12,725 nucleotides of DNA, taken from JAVBUZ01 sp031554725 (GTDB lineage: Bacteria > Bacillota > Clostridia > Lachnospirales > Lachnospiraceae). A program made the translations under genes and the position numbers. Of the stretch, positions 1-7,492 are shown one piece after another. Position 1 is the first letter of the stretch. The number at the start of each line of letters is the position of its first letter. The notes below the pieces were generated by a model, which was given only the letters and a program-made list of their open reading frames with translations, ran no database searches and was not told where the DNA came from. The stretch spans positions 1 to 12,725 of the forward strand of contig JAVBUZ010000183.1 of NCBI GenBank assembly GCA_031554725.1. Reading direction: 5' to 3'.

Positions 1-43
1 AACGTAGATATCCAGTAGATTAAGAATAGAAAGAAGCTTTACT

Positions 44-1078
44 ATGAATGAAAATGAAAAGAAGGACGTTTATATCCTTGCAATAGAAAGTTCTTGTGAT
101 GAGACAGCAGCCTCTGTAGTGAAAAACGGCAGAGACGTGCTGTCTAATATTATTTCATCACAGATTGCATTACACACTTTGTATGGGGGCGTGGTTCCAG
201 AAATTGCATCAAGAAAACACATTGAAAAGATTAATCAGGTAATTAATGAAGCATTAACGGTGGCGGATAAAACGTTAAGTGAAATAGATGCCATTGCAGT
301 GACCTATGGTCCGGGTCTTGTGGGTGCCCTTTTAGTAGGTGTTTCAGCAGCAAAAGCAATTAGCTTTGCGGCAGATATTCCACTAGTAGGGGTACATCAT
401 ATCGAGGGCCACGTAAGTGCCAACTACATAGAAAACAAGGAGCTAGAGCCTCCGTATATATGTCTGATTGCATCAGGTGGACATTCGCACTTAGTGTTAG
501 TAAAGGATTATGGCGAATATGAAATTATAGGTCGTACCAGAGATGATGCGGCAGGGGAAGCCTTTGATAAGGTGGCAAGAGCGATTGGTCTTGGATATCC
601 AGGAGGACCGAAAATAGATAAGCTATCAAAAGAAGGAAATCCAGATGCCATTCGCTTTCCGAGAGCCAAGGTGGAGGATTCTGATTATGATTTTAGCTTT
701 AGTGGTTTAAAATCAGCAGTGCTTAATTATCTAAATGGTTGTCAAATGAAGGGCGAAACCATTGTGGAGGCAGATGTAGCGGCTTCCTTCCAAAAGGCAG
801 TTATTGAAGTGTTGGTAGAGCATTCAGTGCAAGCTGTGAAGAAATATGGTTATGATAAGTTTGCTATTGCCGGTGGGGTGGCATCCAATTCTTCTCTAAG
901 AGCAGCTTTTGAGGAAAGGTGCGAGAAAGAGGGGATTTCCTTTTACCATCCATCGCCTATTTATTGTACAGATAATGCAGCTATGATTGGTGTGGCAGGT
1001 TACTATGAGTATATAAAAGGGACTAGACATGGGTATGATTTAAATGCGGTGCCGAATTTAAAATTAGGAGAACGCTAA
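44..1078 (+). CDS. tsaD: tRNA N6-threonylcarbamoyladenosine transferase subunit TsaD
   Basis: TsaD is the catalytic subunit that transfers the threonylcarbamoyl group from threonylcarbamoyl-AMP to A37 of ANN-decoding tRNAs in the cytoplasm, working with TsaB and TsaE. The 344 residues match the family's usual length. Visible signatures are the N-terminal ASKHA stretch AIESSCDET (residues 13-21), the metal-binding HIEGH motif (H119 and H123), ASGGHSHL near 143-150, AGGVASNSSLR near 276-286, and D310 in YCTDNAAM, the likely third metal ligand. The ATG is preceded by a purine-rich but weak GAAAGAAG site; the next in-frame Met is far inside the conserved fold. ispD starts one base after the stop, so the two are probably co-transcribed. 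The 43 bases before the gene contain stops in all useful frames and may hold the end of an upstream gene, which cannot be identified. Confidence 0.97.
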   Translation: MNENEKKDVYILAIESSCDETAASVVKNGRDVLSNIISSQIALHTLYGGVVPEIASRKHIEKINQVINEALTVADKTLSEIDAIAVTYGPGLVGALLVGVSAAKAISFAADIPLVGVHHIEGHVSANYIENKELEPPYICLIASGGHSHLVLVKDYGEYEIIGRTRDDAAGEAFDKVARAIGLGYPGGPKIDKLSKEGNPDAIRFPRAKVEDSDYDFSFSGLKSAVLNYLNGCQMKGETIVEADVAASFQKAVIEVLVEHSVQAVKKYGYDKFAIAGGVASNSSLRAAFEERCEKEGISFYHPSPIYCTDNAAMIGVAGYYEYIKGTRHGYDLNAVPNLKLGER

Positions 1079-1079
1079 C

Positions 1080-1805
1080 ATGGAAAAGAAAAGGTGTATA
1101 GCTGTTGTCTTGGCAGCAGGAGCAGGAAAAAGGATGAATAGTAAGGTGGCAAAGCAATATCTTTTACTAAAGGATAAGCCTGTTATTTACTATGCACTAC
1201 ACGCTTTTGAGGATGCACCGCTTATTGATGACATTATTTTGGTGGTAGGGAAGGGTGAAATTTCCTTTTGCCAAGAAGAAATTGTAAATAAATTTGATTT
1301 TAAAAAAGTAAAATCTGTTATAGAAGGCGGCGAAGAACGATATTTTTCTGTTTGGAAGGCTCTGGAACATATAAAAAGCAACCAAGAAGAAGCTTCGGAA
1401 GAATATGTTTTTATTCATGATGGAGCAAGACCTTTTCTTTCGGAAGAAATCATAAACGATACCTACGAGGCAGCGCTACTGCATGGTGCTTGCGTAGCAG
1501 GGATGCCGGTAAAAGATACCATAAAGATTGCAGATGAAGATGAGTTTGCAAAAGAAACGCCCAAACGCAGTAGCGTATGGGCAGTTCAAACTCCACAAGT
1601 ATTTGATTTCTCCTTAATCTATTTGGCATATGATAAGCTAATGGAACAGCTCGAAGAGCTAACGGAAGCGGGTACACAGATAACAGATGATGCAATGGTG
1701 GTAGAAACCATGTTGAAAAAACCTGTCAAACTAGTAAAAGCTTCTTATCTTAATATGAAAATCACGACTCCTGAGGATATTGCTATTGCAGAAAGCCTTA
1801 TGTAG
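1080..1805 (+). CDS. ispD: 2-C-methyl-D-erythritol 4-phosphate cytidylyltransferase IspD
   Basis: IspD couples CTP to methylerythritol phosphate, giving CDP-ME and pyrophosphate, the third step of the MEP isoprenoid pathway in the cytoplasm. The 241 residues have the family's full length. The nucleotide-binding N terminus LAAGAGKRM (11-19) with K25, GGEERYFSV (83-91), HDGARPF (113-119), PVKDTIK (143-149), QTPQVF (170-175) and TDDAMVVE (202-209) are all present in the usual order, so the enzyme should be active. An AGGAG site at about 1066-1070, inside the end of tsaD, sets the start, and only one base separates the two genes. The stop codon lies inside the 3' end of the oppositely oriented serine hydrolase gene (8-base overlap), and no intrinsic terminator is visible at this junction. 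Confidence 0.96.
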   Translation: MEKKRCIAVVLAAGAGKRMNSKVAKQYLLLKDKPVIYYALHAFEDAPLIDDIILVVGKGEISFCQEEIVNKFDFKKVKSVIEGGEERYFSVWKALEHIKSNQEEASEEYVFIHDGARPFLSEEIINDTYEAALLHGACVAGMPVKDTIKIADEDEFAKETPKRSSVWAVQTPQVFDFSLIYLAYDKLMEQLEELTEAGTQITDDAMVVETMLKKPVKLVKASYLNMKITTPEDIAIAESLM

Positions 1806-3213
1806 TCCCGTAGAGGTGACCATTGTATTCTCCAAGCATGGTTTCCTCTATTTTTTTCATAAATACAACTACATCATTACTGCCAAAGACAAATTCCATA
1901 TGAACAGAGCCGATGGCGGTATCAATAAGATGACTCTTTATATAGAAGGTATTTGCTTCAATCCATGTGCCACTGGTAGCACATGTAAAACCATATGCAG
2001 GGAAAGAACCTGCTTTACAATGGTCAAGTCCAAATTCTAATTCGCATTCTTTATCCTTATAGGAGTAAGTAAGAACGCCCTCATTTCCATTAAAACGCAA
2101 CTGAAAGGAAGTAAAACCAGCAGGATTTGCTGCAAAGGTATAAGTTTTATCCTTGATATCTTCACATACATTGGAAGAAACGGAATTTGTTAACTTGCTT
2201 AATGGCTGTATATAAAGGTTTTCTAAATAATTAGAAGAGACTGTAGCAGCTGAAGGTGTATCAAGTGCAGGTAGAATCTCCTCATAAAAGCTATTATAGA
2301 TAAATTGATTGCCACCACCCATACCTTGGGTATCAGCGGTAGTAACACAAATCAAATCATAATCAGGTAAGCAGATAGCAAGCTGACCACCCATACCATA
2401 ACAAACGAAGCCATTGTGCTGAGTGCGCCAAATTTGATAGCCATAACCTTGCATTTCGCTGATGACTGGCCCGGTCAAAGGGTTTGGTGTTAAGTTACTA
2501 ACGGCATCTTTAACAAATTTCTGAGGTAAAAGCTGTTTCCCTTCCCAATTTCCTTCTTGCATCAATAACTTTCCTAATAAAAGTAAGTCCATAGGAGTAC
2601 ACATCAGACCACTTCCACCTTGAAAATCGCCCCATTCATTCTTTAATACATAAGATTCCTCAGACCAGCCGATTTCACGTAGTGCTCTTTTCTTCAAGAA
2701 ATCTAGCATTGGTTCACCACTTAAGCGTTCAACAAGCTTACAAAGGACGTGGGCGGCAGAGGTATCGTAGTGAAAAACGGTTCCAGGCTTGTGAGAAGGT
2801 GGGGTATTAAAAAAGCTTTCTACCCATTCGGTAGGTCCATTATACTTAAAAGTAGTAGAAGCATGACAGGTGCGCATCATTAACATGTTACGTATGGTCA
2901 TGGTAGCAATCCATGGGTGCGGATTCGCAGGCAACTTTTCAGGAAAATACTTAATAATAGGGTCATCTAAGGATAACAGGCCATCATCCTCCAAAATTCC
3001 AATGGCCAGTGCATTTAAGGTTTTACATATGGAAAACATACGATGAAGCGTATCTTTCTGATATGGTGCATAATATCCCTCGGTAACAAGCTTTCCATGT
3101 CTCATAAGGAGAACACTGTGCATTGGTACATGTGAAGCTTCTAATTTTAAAAAAAAGCGTTTTATGGCTTCCTCTGGAATGCCAACACTTGAAGGTAAAG
3201 CGGTTTCAATCAT
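1798..3213 (-). CDS. Serine hydrolase, beta-lactamase/penicillin-binding fold (COG1680 type)
   Basis: This 471-residue protein belongs to the class C beta-lactamase-related serine hydrolases, a family that includes esterases, D-amino acid peptidases and transpeptidase-like enzymes. The nucleophile motif SxxK is S61-I-C-K64 and is followed by the typical helix and DDPIIKYFPE segment (83-92). The second motif is Y149-D-T, where many relatives have YxN or YxS. The third motif region appears to be YGMGGQ (272-277). The last ~140 residues are beta-rich and resemble the accessory C-terminal domain found in many relatives. No signal peptide is visible, so a cytoplasmic location is likely. The ATG is supported by an AGAGAGG site about 6 bases upstream. 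The gene begins 24 bases after the AraC-type regulator and very probably shares its transcript, which ties it to the glycan locus. An ester- or amide-cleaving role on the imported substrate is possible, but the substrate cannot be read from the sequence. Confidence 0.9.
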   Translation of the reverse strand: MIETALPSSVGIPEEAIKRFFLKLEASHVPMHSVLLMRHGKLVTEGYYAPYQKDTLHRMFSICKTLNALAIGILEDDGLLSLDDPIIKYFPEKLPANPHPWIATMTIRNMLMMRTCHASTTFKYNGPTEWVESFFNTPPSHKPGTVFHYDTSAAHVLCKLVERLSGEPMLDFLKKRALREIGWSEESYVLKNEWGDFQGGSGLMCTPMDLLLLGKLLMQEGNWEGKQLLPQKFVKDAVSNLTPNPLTGPVISEMQGYGYQIWRTQHNGFVCYGMGGQLAICLPDYDLICVTTADTQGMGGGNQFIYNSFYEEILPALDTPSAATVSSNYLENLYIQPLSKLTNSVSSNVCEDIKDKTYTFAANPAGFTSFQLRFNGNEGVLTYSYKDKECELEFGLDHCKAGSFPAYGFTCATSGTWIEANTFYIKSHLIDTAIGSVHMEFVFGSNDVVVFMKKIEETMLGEYNGHLYGTT

Positions 3214-3237
3214 ATTTGACCTCTCTTCTATATTATT

Positions 3238-5490
3238 TTATTCTCGTACATTACTTGGAGGAACTCCAAAGGTTTTCTTAAATACTCTACGGAAAGTGTT
3301 AGGATTGTTATAACCAACAGCTAGGTAGAGCTCATTCAAACTAATATTTGTTTCTTTAATTAATCTCATGGCCTCGCTCATGCGGATATTTTCTAAATAA
3401 ATAGAAAAGTTTGCCCCTGTTTTTTCCTTAAACATATGAGAAAAATATGTTTCTGAAATCTGAAACTCATCAGATATTTTATTTAAGCATAAGGAAGGAT
3501 CTTTATAATTTTGTATAATGTACTTTTCAATTGTAGTTGCTAAATTGCTGTCCTGACTTTCACTAACAAATAGCTTGCATAGAGTTAAGGCTAAATCCTC
3601 ACATAGCTTAAAGGAAAGATGCTCGTTGAAAAGCTTGTCTAGATTATCAATAGCTTCCTTTGGAGTATTGCTTGGAAGTGCAAATCTTGCTCTTAGCAAG
3701 GAATTACGGATATCGGAAAGCAAAAATTTTAGTAAGTTGATAGGTAAAGAACGTTCTTCAATATTTTCTTCGTGAATCAAGTTAAAAAGTTCAAGTACCT
3801 GAGAGGCATTTCCGGTAGTAATAAAGTGAATGAGCTTGGTAGAAATCTCGGGTGGGTAGTAAAAGACATTAGAGTCCTTCTTAATAAATTCATACGGGTA
3901 GAAAATGTAGTTTTTGGTAGTGTAACTAACTGCTTCGACAGATTGCTGATAGGATTCCCACAAATTCACAAGGCTGTCGGTATTCTTACCAATGCTAGCA
4001 AAGAGCCATATGCCATAGGTATCTAAGAGGTAATCGTGCAATCTTAGAACCAAATCCTGTATTTTCATAATGAAAGAATCGGATTCGCTAGCCTCACATG
4101 AAAGTAAAACAGCATAGGTTCGATCGGAAGGACTGTACTGATATAGAGGGGTTCCTAAATAACTTTGCAATGCATCATAGATAACATTGTTAAAATCTTC
4201 AGGATTACTAAAATTCATACCAGATCCGACTTCGTATTCACCGGAATTATTATAGGCCACAATATATAAAACGTTATAGGTAAGATCATCACCTTTTATA
4301 TTTAAGAAATCCTTAACATAAAGAGCCTCATCTTCGGAGGTTAATGTTCCAGTAAAAATTTGCTTTATATAGGAAGTACAAATAATAGGTCTTTGGCTAT
4401 CCACGACTTCCTGTAAATGATTTTGTGCATCCACAGCGCCTTGCAATTCAATTCCAAGCTCGACAATTGGTCGCACGTTTCTACGAGAAAAGAAAGTAAC
4501 TAAAAAGCCGCCAGCAAAAAGTGCAACAGCAAAAATAAACATATATAATCTCTGATACCAAATAATATTGGAAGTGGCTTCAAAAGAAGGGAAACCATAG
4601 TAATAGGTATTTCCAGACACGGGAGACGTATATTTGCCTACAGTGTGGGAGATGGAATTATAATTAATGCTTGCAAAATCATTTGCATAGTTTAAATTCT
4701 GTAATTTTTCAATGGTAAGTTCTTCCATAGAAGGATCCCTTAGTGCTAAAAACGGAGTGTCATTAGCATTGGATGCAAAAACAAAGCTAAATTCTGCATT
4801 CTCTGGGGAATAGTCGAATAAATTCATAAGCTTTTCGCCGTCAATTACAAAGCAAACCACCCCATTGGCTTTTAAATAGAAAATATCATCTAAATTAATC
4901 ACATACATATAGAATTCTTTGCTTGAAGTAGGGATAAGCTTATTCATAGGGATAAAAGTATTATAATAGGAAGCATCTGTTAAATAATCAAGCCAAGGAA
5001 CATATTGCTTTGGCGGATATCCTTTGATTCCAGTAAAGAAAAGCTCCTTTTGGGTAAAATAATTAGGGGAAACAATATATCCCGTGTTTCTAAGTAGGAT
5101 ATAAACCTCACTAATTGGTAATAATGACTCGGGATATACGTCTACAGCAAGGGAATCTTTTACCGCGGCACCTAGTTGATAGAACTCTTTGGCTGGTGCT
5201 TTATGGTTTAAGAGCTGTCTAAACTTGTTGTCTTGCAATAATTGCTTGCAGTACACGTTCATAATAGCTTCGTCTTTTTCGTATAATTCGACATTACTCA
5301 TAAGAATGGCTTGACTCTGTGTGTTATATGAGTTTCGCATGCTGCGGAATGTAGAATAATACAAAAAGAAAAATAAAATCATAATAATAAGCAAAAAGAT
5401 GCTGTAAGAGGTTACCATTTTCAGCATGAAGTTATTGTTTTGTGTTGTGGAATTTGTATTGTTTTGGTTGTGTTTTATGTTCAAAATCAC
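3238..5490 (-). CDS. Membrane-anchored AraC-family transcriptional regulator (YesS/YtdP-like)
   Basis: The 750-residue protein has the layout of Bacillus YesS and YtdP regulators. After a short Asn-rich cytoplasmic tail come one membrane helix (about 28-46), an extracytoplasmic sensor region (about 50-308), a second helix (about 311-334) with an RRN stop-transfer end, a cytoplasmic linker (about 340-640), and a C-terminal AraC DNA-binding domain (651-750). That domain has two helix-turn-helix units, LNKISDEFQISETYFSHMFK and the family signature ending VGYNNPNTFRRVFKKTFGVPP. Translation probably starts at a GTG: AGGAGAG lies about 7 bases before it, and the next Met is residue 22. The gene is divergent from the ABC importer genes, so it most likely activates them (and perhaps itself) when an extracellular sugar or the binding lipoprotein is sensed. 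The cognate ligand is unknown. It is followed 24 bases downstream by the serine hydrolase gene. Confidence 0.93.
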   Translation of the reverse strand: MILNIKHNQNNTNSTTQNNNFMLKMVTSYSIFLLIIMILFFFLYYSTFRSMRNSYNTQSQAILMSNVELYEKDEAIMNVYCKQLLQDNKFRQLLNHKAPAKEFYQLGAAVKDSLAVDVYPESLLPISEVYILLRNTGYIVSPNYFTQKELFFTGIKGYPPKQYVPWLDYLTDASYYNTFIPMNKLIPTSSKEFYMYVINLDDIFYLKANGVVCFVIDGEKLMNLFDYSPENAEFSFVFASNANDTPFLALRDPSMEELTIEKLQNLNYANDFASINYNSISHTVGKYTSPVSGNTYYYGFPSFEATSNIIWYQRLYMFIFAVALFAGGFLVTFFSRRNVRPIVELGIELQGAVDAQNHLQEVVDSQRPIICTSYIKQIFTGTLTSEDEALYVKDFLNIKGDDLTYNVLYIVAYNNSGEYEVGSGMNFSNPEDFNNVIYDALQSYLGTPLYQYSPSDRTYAVLLSCEASESDSFIMKIQDLVLRLHDYLLDTYGIWLFASIGKNTDSLVNLWESYQQSVEAVSYTTKNYIFYPYEFIKKDSNVFYYPPEISTKLIHFITTGNASQVLELFNLIHEENIEERSLPINLLKFLLSDIRNSLLRARFALPSNTPKEAIDNLDKLFNEHLSFKLCEDLALTLCKLFVSESQDSNLATTIEKYIIQNYKDPSLCLNKISDEFQISETYFSHMFKEKTGANFSIYLENIRMSEAMRLIKETNISLNELYLAVGYNNPNTFRRVFKKTFGVPPSNVRE

Positions 5491-5528
5491 GGATGATCTC
5501 TCCTGCTCGTATTAAACTTGAATAATAA

Positions 5529-5557
5529 AGTATAGTTATTGTAACAGTTTTGAACAA
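5529..5557 (-). promoter_or_regulatory. Sigma-A-type promoter of the AraC regulator-hydrolase operon
   Basis: Read on the minus strand, a TTGTTC -35 box (5552-5557) and a TATACT -10 box (5529-5534) are separated by exactly 17 bases. Transcription would start near 5521-5523, giving a leader of about 30 bases before the GTG start. The match to the vegetative consensus is 4/6 and 5/6 with ideal spacing; no start-site data are available. Confidence 0.65.
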
Positions 5558-5564
5558 AAAATAC

Positions 5565-5612
5565 AACATGTAAGTGCTTTCATAAATGCAGTAAACATGA
5601 GGGTTTCGCAAA
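5565..5612. repeat. Imperfect direct repeat in the divergent control region (possible operator)
   Basis: AACATG occurs at 5565-5570 and again at 5594-5599. Each copy is followed by a TTTCnnAAA block, TTTCATAAA at 5578-5586 and TTTCGCAAA at 5604-5612. The inner spacing differs (7 versus 4 bases), so it is not a clean duplication. Paired half-sites of this kind upstream of the target promoter would suit an AraC-family activator, but the first copy overlaps the cre-like site and the match could be chance in AT-rich DNA. Confidence 0.3.
5569..5582. promoter_or_regulatory. Candidate catabolite responsive element (cre) for CcpA
   Basis: The 14 bases TGTAAGTGCTTTCA fit the Firmicutes cre consensus TGWAANCGNTNWCA at 13 of 14 positions, and the site is nearly palindromic, as cre sites are. 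The mismatch falls in the central CG (here TG), which is usually well conserved and lowers confidence. It sits just upstream of the -35 box of the regulator promoter and about 180 bases before the importer ATG, a position from which CcpA could limit expression when a preferred sugar is present. Confidence 0.45.
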
Positions 5613-5645
5613 GGTGACAACAAAATATGTATGCGACCGCAAATT

Positions 5646-5676
5646 TTGAAAGTTGTTTTTTTTATGGACAGATGAT
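5646..5676 (+). promoter_or_regulatory. Weak candidate promoter for the ABC importer operon
   Basis: TTGAAA (5646-5651) and GATGAT (5671-5676) could serve as -35 and -10 boxes, with a long 19-base spacer. No better plus-strand promoter is visible between 5557 and the ribosome binding site near 5736. A poor core promoter is what is expected if the divergent AraC-type protein is a required activator. The resulting leader would be about 65 bases. Confidence 0.22.
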
Positions 5677-5748
5677 AAGGTAAACGCAAGTCGAGGGATT
5701 GCCCCTTGAACTAATAAAATTTATTTCCAAAATTTAGGGAGGAAAAAA

Positions 5749-7335
5749 ATGAAGAAAAAAGTATTATCTTTACTTTTAGCAACAGCAATGGTATTTTCAT
5801 TAGCTGCTTGTGGAACAGAAAAAGCACCTGTAGCTACAGATAAGAGCACAGGCGAAAGCAAAGCTGAGGAATCAGTTGCAGTAGTTGAAGACTACAAATT
5901 AGAAACAATCAAAATGGTTGTTAATGGAACACTTACAGCTAACCTAGAAAATGGTCAAGCTGAATTCGAAAAACAGTGGGAAGATGCAGTTGGTGTTGAT
6001 CTTGTTATCCAGCAGTTAGACCACAGTGGTTATGTTGATGCAGTTGGTCGTTTATTTGCAGGCGGTGACTACCCAGACGTTATCTTAATGTCTGCTGATA
6101 TGTATGCACAGTATGCTCCTACAGGATTACTTTGGGACATGACAGAAGCTTACAACAACGCTGAATTCCAGGCTAGAATGACAGCTCCAGAAATCAACGA
6201 AGGCTTAAAAGTTGGCGGTAAATTATACGGTTTCGCACCTGCTTATGGTAATGGATGTGTAACATTCGTTAAAAAAGCTTGGTTAGATGCAGTTGGTTTA
6301 AGTGCAGACGATATCAAAACTTTTGATGATTACTATGATATGTTAGTTAAATTTACTAACGAAGATCCAGATGGAAACGGCGTAAAAGATACTTATGGTG
6401 TTGGCGCAGCTGGTTTCTTAGGATTCGAAGCTCCATACATCAACTACCTACCTGAATTCTATCAGGATGCTTATCCAGCATTTACACAGGATGCAGCTGG
6501 TGTTTGGTATGATGGATTTAACACAGACGCTACAAAAGCAGCTTTATTAAGATTACAGAAAGCTTACGATGATGGCGTTATCGATCCTGAAACATTAACA
6601 ATGGGAACAAAAGACGTTCGTGAAAAATACTGGTCACAGAATCAAGCTGGTTCTGCTGGTGCTTTCACATACTGGGCTGGTACATGGAATCAGACAATCG
6701 TTGATAACCTAACAAAAAACAGCGTTGACGCTGAAATCGTTACATTAAAACCTATCGCAGAAGTTGGCGCATACCTTAACAGAGAAGCTCCAGTTTGGTG
6801 TATTATCGATGATGGTATCGACAATGGACGTGAACAAGCTATCTTTGATGCATTCATTGACACAATGATGGATGGTGACGTTGTTCAGACATTATGGACA
6901 TACGGTGCAGAAGGTCTTCACTGGTCAACAGCAGCTGAAACACTTGTTCAGACTACAGATCCTGTAAAAGAAACTACTTTCGAAGAAGGCCAGTTCCACT
7001 TAAGATTAAATCCTAACGATTCTTCTTCTTACTGGAAAAAGAATGCAATGGATCCAGCATTCGTTGTTTGTCCTTTAACAAATGGTTTCGTATCTGCTAC
7101 AGATATCGTTACAGAAAACAATGCATTCTTTACAGCTAACGCTAAGAACGCACCTCGTTCAGCATCTTGTGAAACAATCACAAATGAAGGCGCTGGTATC
7201 ACAGAAGTTCAGACTAAAGTTATCACAGAAGTTATTACAAACGGTGGTGATGTTGATGAATGGATGCAGTACTATGTTGACAAAACAGAAAAACTTGTTG
7301 AACAAATCTTAACAGAATTAAATGCAGCTGAATAA
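5749..7335 (+). CDS. Sugar ABC transporter substrate-binding lipoprotein (family 1, LipO/YtcQ-like)
   Basis: This is the extracellular binding component of a CUT1-type oligosaccharide importer. The signal peptide is a lipoprotein type: KKK, a hydrophobic core, and lipobox L18-A-A-C21, so the mature protein should be lipidated at C21 on the outer face of the membrane. The Ser/Glu/Lys-rich stretch up to about residue 48 is a linker. A DPDGNGVKD loop (206-214) looks like a calcium-binding site, common in this subfamily. The 528-residue length fits LipO/YtcQ/YesO-like proteins rather than the shorter ~430-residue maltose-binding type. An AGGGAGG site lies 6 bases before the ATG. Codon choice differs from the neighbours (consistent GCT, GTT, ACA, TTC, AAC; hardly any rare codons), which indicates very high expression. 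The two permease genes follow after a 157-base gap holding a hairpin. The ligand is probably an oligosaccharide from xylan, arabinan or pectin, by context only. Confidence 0.94.
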   Translation: MKKKVLSLLLATAMVFSLAACGTEKAPVATDKSTGESKAEESVAVVEDYKLETIKMVVNGTLTANLENGQAEFEKQWEDAVGVDLVIQQLDHSGYVDAVGRLFAGGDYPDVILMSADMYAQYAPTGLLWDMTEAYNNAEFQARMTAPEINEGLKVGGKLYGFAPAYGNGCVTFVKKAWLDAVGLSADDIKTFDDYYDMLVKFTNEDPDGNGVKDTYGVGAAGFLGFEAPYINYLPEFYQDAYPAFTQDAAGVWYDGFNTDATKAALLRLQKAYDDGVIDPETLTMGTKDVREKYWSQNQAGSAGAFTYWAGTWNQTIVDNLTKNSVDAEIVTLKPIAEVGAYLNREAPVWCIIDDGIDNGREQAIFDAFIDTMMDGDVVQTLWTYGAEGLHWSTAAETLVQTTDPVKETTFEEGQFHLRLNPNDSSSYWKKNAMDPAFVVCPLTNGFVSATDIVTENNAFFTANAKNAPRSASCETITNEGAGITEVQTKVITEVITNGGDVDEWMQYYVDKTEKLVEQILTELNAAE

Positions 7336-7369
7336 TTAGCTGATAGTTTTAAAAACTTAAATAGAATGG

Positions 7370-7399
7370 ACTGTCCTACCACCTTCGTGGTGGGGCAGT
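7370..7399 (+). terminator. Intercistronic hairpin after the binding-protein gene (attenuator or mRNA 3' stabiliser)
   Basis: ACTG (7370-7373) pairs with CAGT (7396-7399), CC (7375-7376) with GG (7394-7395), and CCACC (7379-7383) with GGTGG (7389-7393), leaving a TTCGT loop and a small bulge. It is followed by TATTCTAAAG rather than a solid T run, so it should be leaky. Such hairpins between a binding-protein gene and its permeases commonly give the binding protein more mRNA than the permeases. A weaker 7-bp inverted repeat (7415-7421 with 7437-7443) follows. No promoter is evident in the remainder of 7400-7492. Confidence 0.6.
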
Positions 7400-7492
7400 T
7401 ATTCTAAAGTTTATAGTTTAAGGTAGTAAATGGTATTTAAACTTATTTGATGGATTGTACTTTTGAGGAAGAACACAGAAAGGAATTAGAGT

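Noticed and set aside
1..43. End of an upstream gene such as rimI or tsaB
   Set aside because: Two frames stop within the first 23 bases, leaving only 5-6 codons; this is too little to identify a gene.
1780..2040. 86-codon plus-strand frame after ispD
   Set aside because: It lies antisense to the conserved C-terminal part of the serine hydrolase, has no ribosome binding site and shows no recognisable motif.
5432..5689. 85-codon minus-strand frame in the divergent control region
   Set aside because: It overlaps the regulator start, its promoter and the cre-like site, and the peptide has no recognisable domain.
5686..5709. Riboswitch-like structure in the importer leader
   Set aside because: CAAG/CTTG and GGG/CCC could form a broken stem, but it is short and interrupted and matches no riboswitch family I recognise.
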